A DNA stretch of 40,877 nucleotides from Candidatus Rokuibacteriota bacterium. GTDB taxonomy: Bacteria > Methylomirabilota > Methylomirabilia > Rokubacteriales > CSP1-6. Shown here piece by piece: positions 7,811 to 15,432 of the stretch. A model generated the notes under the pieces. It searched no databases and had not been told where the DNA came from. It saw only the letters and a list, made by a program, of their open reading frames with translations. Position numbers and translations under genes: made by a program. Every line of letters starts with the position of its first letter. Position 1 is the first letter of the stretch. The stretch is taken from assembly GCA_030647435.1 (NCBI GenBank), contig JAUSJX010000078.1, forward strand, positions 1 to 40,877. The letters run 5' to 3'.

Positions 7811-8675
7811 CGGGATGGTGCGGGGCGGGGGACGGCGGAGACAGGCTGCCACTGGCCGGCTGCAGTCGGCAGTGTCCTACGCCGTGCTGCTGACGCTGCT
7901 CCTGATCGTCATCTTCCCCTTCTACTGGATGACGATCACGTCCTTCAAGAACGAGGATCAGATGCGGAGCCTGGTCTCCATGTTCTGGCCCTCGCCGGTC
8001 GTTGACGAGAACTACCGGCAGCTCCTGGGCAAGACCGACTTCGTCGCCTGGTACAAGAACAGCATCATCGTCGCCTTCACCAGCACCTTCCTAGCCACCG
8101 CCATCGGCACCATCGGGGCCTATGCGCTGGCGCGCCTGCGCTTTCTCGGGCGGGCGTTCATGGCCAGCGCGGTGCTCATCACGTACCTGGTGCCGCCCTC
8201 CATCCTGTTCATCCCGCTCTACGCCCAGATCAGGAACCTCGGCCTCGCCGATAGCCTCACCGGCCTCATCGTCGCCTACCCGAGCTTCACCGTGCCCTTC
8301 GTGACCTGGCTCCTGATGGGCTACTTCGAGTCCATCCCGGAGGAGCTGGAAGAGTCGGCGATGATCGACGGCGCCACCCGCTTCGGCGCGTTCTACCGGA
8401 TCGTGCTGCCGCTTGCCGCCCCGGGCCTGCTCGCCGCCGGGCTCTACGCGTTCACCCAGTCGTGGAACGAGTTCCTCTACGCGCTCGTCTTCATCACCAA
8501 CGTGAAGCTGCGGACCCTTCCCGTGGGACTCTCCAGCTTCATCACGGGCGACGTCTACGGCTGGGGCTATCTCATGGCGGGAGCGGTGCTGACGACGCTG
8601 CCGGTGATCGTGGCCTACATCTATCTCCAGAAGTACATGGTCGAGGGGCTGACCGCCGGGAGCGTCAAGGGCTAG
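7794..8675 (+). CDS. Sugar ABC transporter permease (MalG/UgpE-like)
   Basis: Second channel subunit, 293 residues from the GTG at 7794. An ATG at 7815 would give a slightly shorter protein without the first seven residues. The sequence shows the first helix near YAVLLTLLLIVIFPFYWM, the typical MTITSFK, and the coupling loop EELEESAMIDGATRFGAFY near residue 182, ending with ITGDVYGWGYLMAGAVL. The stop codon lies 11 bases inside the tail-to-tail FAD-subunit gene on the opposite strand, so the two operons end face to face with no room for a separate terminator. Confidence 0.92.
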   Translation: MAVQSSGMVRGGGRRRQAATGRLQSAVSYAVLLTLLLIVIFPFYWMTITSFKNEDQMRSLVSMFWPSPVVDENYRQLLGKTDFVAWYKNSIIVAFTSTFLATAIGTIGAYALARLRFLGRAFMASAVLITYLVPPSILFIPLYAQIRNLGLADSLTGLIVAYPSFTVPFVTWLLMGYFESIPEELEESAMIDGATRFGAFYRIVLPLAAPGLLAAGLYAFTQSWNEFLYALVFITNVKLRTLPVGLSSFITGDVYGWGYLMAGAVLTTLPVIVAYIYLQKYMVEGLTAGSVKG

Positions 8676-9540
8676 TCTGGCCGTCCCGCAGCGCCGTGAG
8701 CAGCCGGCGCACCCAGACGCGAATCATCTCCCTCCGGTAGTCGGCTGAGCCCATCAGGTCCGACAGCGGCTCGGCTTCTCCAGCCGCGGCATCGGCCGCT
8801 CCGCGTATCGCACGATCGGTGAGCTCCTGCCCCTTCACCATAGTTTCAGCCCGGCGCGCGCGCATGGGCGTGGGCGCCGCGCCCGCGAGAGCGACCCTGA
8901 TCTCGTCAACCCGCTTCGCAGCATCGAGGACGAGCAGCGCCGCCACCCCGATCAGCGGCTTGTCCTCGGCGGAGCGCGGGCAAAACTTCAGATAGCCGCT
9001 GCGGGCGCCGGTCGGCCCCGCGGGCACGCGCACCCCCGTCAGGATCTCGCCCGGCGCGACCGCCGTCTCGTAGAAGCCGGTGAAGAACTCGCCGATGGGC
9101 ACCACGCGCTCGCCGACCGAGTCGGCCACGCGCACCTGGGCATCGAGGCAGAGAAGCGCGGGCGCAGGGTCCGAGGCCGCCTCGGCATAGCAGAGATTGC
9201 CGCCCAGCGTGGCCGTGCTGCGGATGGCAGGCGTGGCCACGCGCCCCGCGGCCTGGGCCAGCAATGGCCAGCCCGAGCGCAGGGCGCCATGGCGGGCGAG
9301 CGCCGCGAGGCTCGTCATGGCGCCGATCTCGAGCATGCCCTTGTCCACACGGATCCCGGAGAGCCCGGGTATGCGGTGCAGCGACACCAGCCGGTCCGGC
9401 GTGACGAGACCCAGTCGCATGGTCGGCACGAGCGCCGTGCCGCCCGCGATGAGGCGCGCTTCGCCGTCGAGCCGCGCCAGGATCTCGACGGCCTCGGGCA
9501 CGCTTTCCGGCTCGGCCAAGGCGAATGGGCGGAGGCGCAT
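8665..9540 (-). CDS. Molybdenum hydroxylase FAD-binding subunit (CoxM-like), cluster 1
   Basis: Medium subunit (291 residues) of a xanthine dehydrogenase/CO dehydrogenase-family enzyme. It passes electrons between the 2Fe-2S subunit and an external acceptor through FAD. Two FAD-binding loops are visible: IAGGTALVPTMRLG near residue 34 and TATLGGNLCYAEAASDPAP near 105. The ATG at 9540 overlaps the TGA of the 2Fe-2S gene, and MRLRPFALAEPESVPEAVE is the expected start. A longer open frame continues upstream but reads the 2Fe-2S gene in the wrong frame. This is the last gene of a long minus-strand operon. Confidence 0.92.
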   Translation of the reverse strand: MRLRPFALAEPESVPEAVEILARLDGEARLIAGGTALVPTMRLGLVTPDRLVSLHRIPGLSGIRVDKGMLEIGAMTSLAALARHGALRSGWPLLAQAAGRVATPAIRSTATLGGNLCYAEAASDPAPALLCLDAQVRVADSVGERVVPIGEFFTGFYETAVAPGEILTGVRVPAGPTGARSGYLKFCPRSAEDKPLIGVAALLVLDAAKRVDEIRVALAGAAPTPMRARRAETMVKGQELTDRAIRGAADAAAGEAEPLSDLMGSADYRREMIRVWVRRLLTALRDGQTSP

Positions 9541-10001
9541 CAGCGGCCCGCCGATGCGGCCAGCACGGCCTCGATGATCTTCGTGTAGCCGGTGCAGCGG
9601 CAGAGATTCCCGGCGAGCGCCTCGCGCACGTCGTGCTCGGTGGGCGACGGGTTCGACGCAAGGAGCGCGCGCGCCGAGAGCAGCATGCCGGGTGTGCAGA
9701 AGCCGCACTGGACGGCCCCCGCGCGGGCAAATGCCGTCTGGAGATGATCGGGCTCGCCATCGCGATCGAGCCCTTCCACCGTGAGGACGGCCCTGCCGCG
9801 GAGGCGAGAGGCGAGGACCAGGCAGGAGCGAACCGGCTCCCCGTCGAGCAGCACGGTGCAGGTACCGCATACGCCCTCGCCGCAGCCGTACTTGGTTCCG
9901 TTGAGCGCGAGCCCGTCGCGCAGCAGATCGAGCGTGGTCCAGTGGGCGGGCACGTCGATCCGGCAGGGCCGGCCATTGAGCGTGAAGTCGATGGAGATCA
10001 T
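9540..10001 (-). CDS. Molybdenum hydroxylase 2Fe-2S subunit (CoxS-like), cluster 1
   Basis: Small subunit of 153 residues with two [2Fe-2S] clusters. Ferredoxin-like ligands are C40, C45, C48 and C60 (GCGEGVCGTC). The alpha-helical cluster uses C99, C102, C134 and C136 (CGFC and CRC). The set of eight is complete and typical. It sits between the CoxG-like gene and the FAD-subunit gene, both on the same strand. Its ATG follows immediately after repeat-derived GTGAGGGGGCG, so the hairpin repeat provides the Shine-Dalgarno-like stretch at an unusually short distance. Confidence 0.94.
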   Translation of the reverse strand: MISIDFTLNGRPCRIDVPAHWTTLDLLRDGLALNGTKYGCGEGVCGTCTVLLDGEPVRSCLVLASRLRGRAVLTVEGLDRDGEPDHLQTAFARAGAVQCGFCTPGMLLSARALLASNPSPTEHDVREALAGNLCRCTGYTKIIEAVLAASAGR

Positions 10002-10002
10002 C

Positions 10003-10071
10003 GCCCCCTCACCCTCCGCCCCCTCACCCTGCCCTCTCCCCCGGTGGGGGAGAGGGGTTGGAGGGAGAGGG
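10003..10071. repeat. GC-rich hairpin repeat, copy 3
   Basis: The copy has CCCCCTCACCCTCCGCCCCCT, then CCCTCACCCTGCCCTCTCC and the perfect hairpin CTCTCCCCC-GGT-GGGGGAGAG. It encodes the last 15 or so residues and the TGA stop of the CoxG-like gene on the minus strand, and ends against the start codon of the 2Fe-2S gene. Confidence 0.85.
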
Positions 10072-10521
10072 ATTCTGTTCGAGGGCGGTCTTCACGTTCT
10101 GGGCGAAGACTCCCGCGAGCTCCTTGGCCTTGACCTTCATGACGGCATCGCCGATGGAGCCCAGCCGGCCCAGGACCGTGACGTCGCTCGCATAGGCGAC
10201 TGCCGTGGCGCCGTCACCAGCGGGCGACAACTCCAGCGACGTGCGGACTTCGACCCGGCTGCCCAGGCGGCTGTCTTCACCTCGCCCTTCGGAGACGAGG
10301 CGGCGCGGCGGCTCCGCCTCGACGATTTCCATGCGCACGTCTTGACGCGTCGAGAGGAAGCCGACCTTGACGGTGAACCGCAGGCGATAGGTACGCTCGT
10401 CCACGACCTCGAGATCGTCACAGCCCGGGATGCAGGGCGCGAGGCGCTTCGGGTCGAGGAGGAAGGCCCAGACGGCCTCGGGCGGGGCATTGACCGTAAA
10501 GCGCTCTTCGAAGCGGGGCAA
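10024..10521 (-). CDS. CoxG-like SRPBCC protein of the molybdenum hydroxylase cluster
   Basis: A 165-residue member of the carbon monoxide dehydrogenase subunit G family (START/SRPBCC fold). Such proteins are linked to membrane recruitment or maturation of Cox-type enzymes. The start FEERFTVNAPPEAVWAFLLDP, the CIPGC motif near residue 33 and KVKAKELAGVFAQNV near residue 127 fit the family. The start is TTG at 10521, preceded by GAGGGGGCAGCC from the neighbouring repeat; no better start exists. The tail NPSPSNPSPPPGERAG is encoded by the next hairpin repeat, which also supplies the TGA stop. It lies between the large-subunit and 2Fe-2S genes, as in many Cox-like operons. Confidence 0.88.
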   Translation of the reverse strand: MPRFEERFTVNAPPEAVWAFLLDPKRLAPCIPGCDDLEVVDERTYRLRFTVKVGFLSTRQDVRMEIVEAEPPRRLVSEGRGEDSRLGSRVEVRTSLELSPAGDGATAVAYASDVTVLGRLGSIGDAVMKVKAKELAGVFAQNVKTALEQNPSPSNPSPPPGERAG

Positions 10522-10526
10522 GGCTG

Positions 10527-10564
10527 CCCCCTCACCCTGCCCTCTCCCCCGATGGGGGAGAGGG
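10527..10564. repeat. GC-rich hairpin repeat, copy 4
   Basis: CCCCTCACCCTG is followed by a perfect 11-base stem CCCTCTCCCCC (10540-10550) and GGGGGAGAGGG (10554-10564) with loop GAT. On the minus strand it encodes the SPPSGERAG end and TGA stop of the molybdenum-hydroxylase large subunit, and its TGAGGGGG gives the ribosome-binding stretch of the CoxG-like gene. Confidence 0.88.
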
Positions 10565-12886
10565 ATTCTTGACGCCCCCCACCAGGAGAAAGGGATTCGC
10601 GCGAAAGGAATTCTTCACGGCGGCGAGGACTCGTTCGGCGGTGATCGGGAACTGAGTGAGCGGCGCGCCGGCGGCGCGGGAGACCGCGTTCATCACGGCG
10701 GCAGGCGTCGGCGTCATCGCGGGCTCGCCGATGCCCTTGGCGCCGAAGGGGCCGAGCCCCTGCCCGGATTCGAGCAGGATGGTCACGATGGGCGGCGCGT
10801 CGAGCGTAGTCGGGATCTTGTAGTCGAGGAGATGCGGGTTCTTGGAGATGCCCTCCTCCAGGACCACCTCCTCGAGAAGCGCGTGCCCAAGCCCCTGGAT
10901 GGCCCCGCCCTCGATCTGGCCCTCGACGCTCTGGCGATTGATGGCCTGGCCGATGTCATAGCAGGCGGCGAGCTTCGTCACGCGGGTCTGTCCCGTCTCC
11001 TCGTCCACCTCGACCTCGACCGCCTGCGTGCCGAAGGTGTAGTCGTTGAACGGCTTGCCCTGCCCCGTCGCGGGGTCGATGGTGGGCGCCGACGGCGCAT
11101 CGTATTTGTCGAGGACCTGGACGGGGCGTCCCGCCGCTGTCGCAGCCTTGACGAGCGCGGGAAAGGCCACCGCTCGGTCCGGCGATCCGCGGACCATGGC
11201 CCGTCCGTCGGCCAGCTCGATATCGTCCGGGGCGGCTTCGAGCATCTCGGCCGCCTGGTCCGCCAGATGGCGCCGAACTTCGCGCGCGGCCTTGAGCACG
11301 GCATTGCCCGACATGAGGAGCTGGCGCGTGGCCGTGGTGGTGCCGGCGCGCGGAGTGAAGTGGCTGTCGCGCCCGACGGCGGTGACTTGCTCGACGGCAA
11401 GCCCCAGCACCTCCGCGGTGATGGAGCACAATGAAGCCGTCTGCCCGCCGCCCACGTCGGGCGCCGCGCAGCGGACCACCGCGGTGCCGTCGAGCTCCAT
11501 GCCGACCCAGGCCGAGGCCGAGTCCCGCGTCCAGCACATGCGCCCATACGGCGTGAAGGAGGCGGCGAGCCCGCGCGCTCTCCTTATCGGCCCCTCACCC
11601 GCCCGCACCGGTCCCAGGGCCTCCCACGCTCGCCTCATGGTCTCGCCGAGCATCGGCTCGCTCTCGAGCACCTGCCCCGTGGCGATGCTGTCGCCCTTGC
11701 GAAGGAAGTTCTTCTCGCGGAGCTCGAGTGGGTCCATGCCGAGCGCGTGTGCCAGCGCGTCCATCTGCCCCTCGTACGCGACGCAGCTCTGGATGGAGCC
11801 GAAGGTGCGGTAGGCGCTCGCGATCGGGTTATTGGTGTAGACGGTGAAGGCGTCCACCTTGACGTGGGGCACGCGGTAGGGCCCGGTCGCCGTCACGAGG
11901 CTGTAGAGCAGCACCCACGGGGACAGGGCGGCATAGGCGCCGGAGTCCGAGATGAGCTCGGCCTCCATGGCCATTAGCTCCCCGCTCTTCGTGGCGCCGG
12001 TCTTGTACCGCAGCACATACGGATGGCGCTTGCCGTGGCCGATGAAGCTTTCTTCCCGGGAGAAGATCAGCTGGACGGGCCGGCGCGTCTTCCAGACCAG
12101 GAGGCCCAGCAGGCACTCGACGGTGACGTCCTCCTTGCCGCCGAAGCCGCCGCCAAGATACGCGCCCTCGATGCGCACGCGGCCGTGGGGCAATCGCAGC
12201 ACCTCGGCGACGTCGCGAAAGTGCTCGAGCACCTGCGTGCTGACGCGCAGGACCAGCACGCCTTCAGCGTCTATCCATCCGATGCCGGACTCGGTCTCCA
12301 GGTACAGATGGTCCACGAATGGTGTCCGGTAGGTCCCCTCGACAACGACCTCGGCCCGCTTGAAACCGCCGGCGATATCGCCCTTCCGGATATGCCAGGC
12401 GCGCAGGAGATTGCCACTCTCGTGGACATGGGGCGCGCCGGGCTTGATCGCCTCGAGCGGATCGTAGACACCGGGCAGCGGCTCGTACTCGACGCGCACG
12501 CGCTCGGCCGCCTCGGCGGCGATCTCGGGCGTCTCGGCGGCGATGGCCACGACGGGCTCGCCCTGGAAGCGCACGCGCCCCTCCGCCAGCACAGGCTGCG
12601 TCGCGAGCACCGCGCCCGCCGTCGCCTCGGCCATGCGGCCGGGCAATTCCATGCGGAGAGCGTTTTGCGGCACGTCTTGGTGCGTCAGCACCGCGATGAC
12701 GCCGGGCAGCGCGCGCGCCGCGCTCGTGTCGATGCGGACGATGCGCGCGGCGGCGTAGGGGCTCCGGACGATGCGGCCGTGGAGCATGCCGACCACCGCG
12801 AGATCGCCCGCGTAGATGGGACGGCCTCGCACCTTCTCCCAGGCGTCCGCCCGGGCCTGCGACCCGCCGACGACCCGATAGCTCAT
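10532..12886 (-). CDS. Molybdenum hydroxylase large subunit (xanthine dehydrogenase family), cluster 1
   Basis: Catalytic subunit of 784 residues carrying the molybdopterin-cytosine-dinucleotide cofactor. It shows an N-terminal RPIYAGD segment, the cofactor loop AYLGGGFGGKEDVT, and the C-terminal KGIGEPAM motif containing the catalytic Glu. The substrate-loop position reads AYRTFGS, not the AYxCSFR of form I CO dehydrogenase, so it is not a canonical CO oxidiser. A purine- or aromatic-heterocycle hydroxylase, aldehyde oxidase or similar is more likely. I chose the ATG at 12886 (MSYRVVGGSQAR); the frame remains open 12 codons further up. The last residues, NPSPPSGERAG, come from the hairpin repeat. 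It follows hyuA-hyuB-dehydrogenase on the same strand. Confidence 0.9.
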   Translation of the reverse strand: MSYRVVGGSQARADAWEKVRGRPIYAGDLAVVGMLHGRIVRSPYAAARIVRIDTSAARALPGVIAVLTHQDVPQNALRMELPGRMAEATAGAVLATQPVLAEGRVRFQGEPVVAIAAETPEIAAEAAERVRVEYEPLPGVYDPLEAIKPGAPHVHESGNLLRAWHIRKGDIAGGFKRAEVVVEGTYRTPFVDHLYLETESGIGWIDAEGVLVLRVSTQVLEHFRDVAEVLRLPHGRVRIEGAYLGGGFGGKEDVTVECLLGLLVWKTRRPVQLIFSREESFIGHGKRHPYVLRYKTGATKSGELMAMEAELISDSGAYAALSPWVLLYSLVTATGPYRVPHVKVDAFTVYTNNPIASAYRTFGSIQSCVAYEGQMDALAHALGMDPLELREKNFLRKGDSIATGQVLESEPMLGETMRRAWEALGPVRAGEGPIRRARGLAASFTPYGRMCWTRDSASAWVGMELDGTAVVRCAAPDVGGGQTASLCSITAEVLGLAVEQVTAVGRDSHFTPRAGTTTATRQLLMSGNAVLKAAREVRRHLADQAAEMLEAAPDDIELADGRAMVRGSPDRAVAFPALVKAATAAGRPVQVLDKYDAPSAPTIDPATGQGKPFNDYTFGTQAVEVEVDEETGQTRVTKLAACYDIGQAINRQSVEGQIEGGAIQGLGHALLEEVVLEEGISKNPHLLDYKIPTTLDAPPIVTILLESGQGLGPFGAKGIGEPAMTPTPAAVMNAVSRAAGAPLTQFPITAERVLAAVKNSFRANPFLLVGGVKNPSPPSGERAG

Positions 12887-12913
12887 GAGATCTCGCTCAG
12901 GCCAGCCAATGGT

Positions 12914-12997
12914 CCCCCTCACCCCTACCCTCTCCCCCTCCGGGGGCGAGGGAGCCAGATCCCCTCTCCCCTTGAGGGGAGAGGGGAGGGTGAGGGG
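12914..12997. repeat. GC-rich double-hairpin repeat, copy 5
   Basis: CCCCCTCACCCCTACCCTC leads into two hairpins, CTCCCCCTCCGGGGGCGAG and CCCCTCTCCCCTTGAGGGGAG, and ends GAGGGTGAGGGG. It lies in the 135-base gap between the short-chain dehydrogenase and the large-subunit gene, both on the minus strand. The rest of the gap shows nothing recognisable. Confidence 0.85.
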
Positions 12998-13021
12998 TAT
13001 CAGCGTTGAGGGGTGTCTGCA

Positions 13022-13801
13022 TCAGACGTCCCAGCCGCCGTCCACCGTCATCGATTGGCCGGTCATGTTCTTCGACTCGTCCGACACCAGGAAGAGCACG
13101 GCATTCGCGATGTCCTGCGAAACGGTGACGCGGCGGAGCGCCATCTCGTTGACATACTCCTGGTGGACCTGCTCGGGCGTCCAGCCGCGCTTCTTCGCCT
13201 TCTCGCGGCAGAGCTTGTCCATGCGGTCGCCCGCGACGATGCCCGGGTGCAGCGCGTTGACGTTCACGTTGTGGGGCCCGGCCTCGAGCGCCACCGTGCG
13301 GGTGAAGCCGCGCAGCGCCCACTTCGACGACGAGTAGGCCGCGCGGTACTTGTAGCCGCGCAGCCCCGAGGTCCCGCTGATATTGACCACCTTGCCGTAC
13401 TTCTGCGCGATCATACCCGGCAGCACGTGCTTGGTGGGCAGGAAGGTGCCTACGATATTGGCCTCGAGAACGAAGCGGAAGTCCTCCACCCGGATCTCCT
13501 GCACGGGCGTCTCGATGGGCCCCGTCACCCCCGCGGCATTCACCAGGATATCGATGCGGCCGAAGGTCTCCGTCGTCTTGGCCACCATCCGCTGGACGGC
13601 GGCCTCGTCGGTGACGTCGCAGGGAACCACCAAGGCCCGGCGCCCGAGCTTCTCGATCTCGCCCTTGAGCGCCTCGAGCGGCGGGATATCACGCGCGGCC
13701 AGCGCGAGGTCCGCGCCTTCACGCGCGAGAGTGAGGCAGATGTCATGGCCCATGCCCTTGGCGGCGCCGGTGACGAGCGCGACGCGATTGTCGAGCTTCA
13801 T
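13022..13801 (-). CDS. Short-chain dehydrogenase/reductase (SDR)
   Basis: A 259-residue classical SDR oxidoreductase. The nucleotide-binding loop TGAAKGMG is at residues 11-18, CDVTD near 61, NAAGV near 88, and the catalytic Ser-Tyr-Lys is S142/S145, Y156 and K160 (YSSSK). Acidic or basic residues that would decide NAD versus NADP are not clear-cut. The ATG overlaps the TGA of the hydantoinase B gene (ATGA), so it is coupled to the hyuA-hyuB pair and may reduce or oxidise a product of that enzyme. A longer open frame upstream reads hyuB out of frame and was discarded. The substrate is unknown. Confidence 0.92.
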   Translation of the reverse strand: MKLDNRVALVTGAAKGMGHDICLTLAREGADLALAARDIPPLEALKGEIEKLGRRALVVPCDVTDEAAVQRMVAKTTETFGRIDILVNAAGVTGPIETPVQEIRVEDFRFVLEANIVGTFLPTKHVLPGMIAQKYGKVVNISGTSGLRGYKYRAAYSSSKWALRGFTRTVALEAGPHNVNVNALHPGIVAGDRMDKLCREKAKKRGWTPEQVHQEYVNEMALRRVTVSQDIANAVLFLVSDESKNMTGQSMTVDGGWDV

Positions 13802-15432
13802 GTGACGTATCCCTCCCTGCGGTCGGCCTCGCGCGATGCCGCGGGGCGCTCGGACGGATCGCCGTACCCGCCGCCGCCACAGGTCTCGAGCAGAACCAGA
13901 TCGCCCTGGGCGAGCTTCATCGTCTCCTTGCCGCGAATGTCCCGCTCGCGCGGCGTGCCCGGGTTGAGCGTGATCCTGAAGGGCGCCGCCGCCTTGCCCC
14001 CGAAGAGCCCGTAGGGCGGCACGATGCGCCGCTCGATCATGGTCGTGAGCGTCACGTCCTGGCCCAGCACGCGATAGGCGCGGCGGAAGCCGAGGCCTCC
14101 GCGGTGCCGGCCGTCGCCGCCCGAGTTGGGTCGCAGCGCCAGCTCCTCGACCATGAGGGGATACTCGCTCTCGACGACCTCCACGGGCGTGTTCATCACG
14201 TTGGACATGTGCACGCGAATGGCCGAGGCGCCGTCCTTGCCGGTCGTGGCGCCTTCGCCGCCGCCATGCACCTCGTAGTAGACCGCCCAGCGCCCGTCCG
14301 CCATGCGCGCGCCCAGGATCAGGAGCCCCGCGGTGGTCGGGCCGCCGGCCTGCACGCGCTCGGGAATCACCTTTGCCAACGCCTTCACGATGGCGTCCAC
14401 CACACGCTGGGAGGTCTCGTGATTGCCCCCGACCACGGGGCGATCGGGATCGGCGCTCAGCACGGTGCCCGGCGGCACGACCACGCGAAGGGGCCGGTAA
14501 CAGCCTTCGTTGGGCGGCGCCTCCGGCGCGACCAGCGCCTTCATGGCGTAATACACGCCCGAGCAGGCGATGTAGTACGTGGTATTGACCGGGCCGAGCG
14601 CCTGGGGATCGGTACCCGTGAAGTCGAAGGTCGCCTCGTCGCCCAGCTTCTCGACGCGGACCTTGATGCGGATGCGCCGGTCCTCGATGCCGTCGTCGTC
14701 CAGGAAGTCCTCGCCTTCCCAGGCGCCGTCCGGCAGCGCGCGGAGAGCCGCCCGCATCTGCTCTTCGGACTCGTCGTGCAGCCGCTCGAAGCAGGCCGCA
14801 ACCGTCAGGGCGCCATAGTGCGCGAAGAGCTCGTGGAGGCGTCGGCCGGCGACGTCGTTGGCGGCGAACTGGGCGAAGATGTCGCCCTCCCGCTCGCCGC
14901 GCCCGCGCAGGTTCGACAGCACGAAGTCGAGCACATGCTTCTCGGGGCCGTCCTTCGAAAAGAGCCGTATGGGCGCGATCCTGAGCCCCTCCTGGTAGCA
15001 CTCGGTAGCCCACGGCACATAGCTGCCGGGCACGGCCCCGCCGATATCGGCCCAGTGAGCGAGGTTGATCGCGAAGGCGACCAGCCGCCCTTCGAAGAAG
15101 ACCGGCCGCACGGCCTTGACGTCCGGCAGGTGATTGCCGCCCACCTCGGGCAGGTTGAGGAACCAGACATCCCCGTCGCGCAGCGTCTCCGCCGGCACGC
15201 GCTTGAGGAATTCCTTGACGGTAAAGCCCATGACCCCCATGTGGATCGGGATGTCGCGCCCCTGGGCGATGAGCCGCCCCTGCGCATCGGTGAGCGCGGA
15301 CGAGAGGTCGCCCGCCTCCTTGAGCAGAGGCGAGCGGGCCGAGCGCATGACGATCACGCTCATCTCCTCGGCGATGGCATAGAGCCCGTTCCGAACGACC
15401 TCGAGCGTGACGGGGCTGAGCGCGGCGCTCAT
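13798..15432 (-). CDS. hyuB: Hydantoinase/oxoprolinase family subunit B
   Basis: A 544-residue protein of the HyuB/5-oxoprolinase C-terminal family (also the alpha subunit of acetone-carboxylase-like enzymes). It begins LSPVTLEVVRNGLYAIAEEM and includes AGDLSSALTDAQGR, NLPEVGGNHLPDVKAV, FDFTGTDPQALGPVN and GGNHETSQR, all conserved in the family. It works with HyuA to hydrolyse cyclic amides with ATP or, in some members, to carboxylate ketones. ATGA overlaps link it to hyuA upstream and to the dehydrogenase downstream. The substrate cannot be assigned. Confidence 0.92.
   Translation of the reverse strand: MSAALSPVTLEVVRNGLYAIAEEMSVIVMRSARSPLLKEAGDLSSALTDAQGRLIAQGRDIPIHMGVMGFTVKEFLKRVPAETLRDGDVWFLNLPEVGGNHLPDVKAVRPVFFEGRLVAFAINLAHWADIGGAVPGSYVPWATECYQEGLRIAPIRLFSKDGPEKHVLDFVLSNLRGRGEREGDIFAQFAANDVAGRRLHELFAHYGALTVAACFERLHDESEEQMRAALRALPDGAWEGEDFLDDDGIEDRRIRIKVRVEKLGDEATFDFTGTDPQALGPVNTTYYIACSGVYYAMKALVAPEAPPNEGCYRPLRVVVPPGTVLSADPDRPVVGGNHETSQRVVDAIVKALAKVIPERVQAGGPTTAGLLILGARMADGRWAVYYEVHGGGEGATTGKDGASAIRVHMSNVMNTPVEVVESEYPLMVEELALRPNSGGDGRHRGGLGFRRAYRVLGQDVTLTTMIERRIVPPYGLFGGKAAAPFRITLNPGTPRERDIRGKETMKLAQGDLVLLETCGGGGYGDPSERPAASREADRREGYVT

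Noticed and set aside
10003-10564. CRISPR-like direct repeats
   Set aside because: The repeated units are hairpins with variable lengths and no regular spacers, and they are scattered over 40 kb between operon genes.
10540-10564. Rho-independent terminator
   Set aside because: The stem is strong but no T-run follows on either strand, and the downstream gene takes its ribosome-binding site from the same sequence, so termination here is unlikely.
8665-12886. Aerobic CO dehydrogenase (form I)
   Set aside because: The large subunit has AYRTFGS where form I has AYxCSFR, so the CO-oxidising active site is not present.
13801-15013. The short-chain dehydrogenase frame extended upstream to 15013
   Set aside because: The extension reads hyuB out of frame as an Arg/Gly-rich sequence. 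The family start MKLDNRVALVTG and an ATGA overlap fix the start at 13801.
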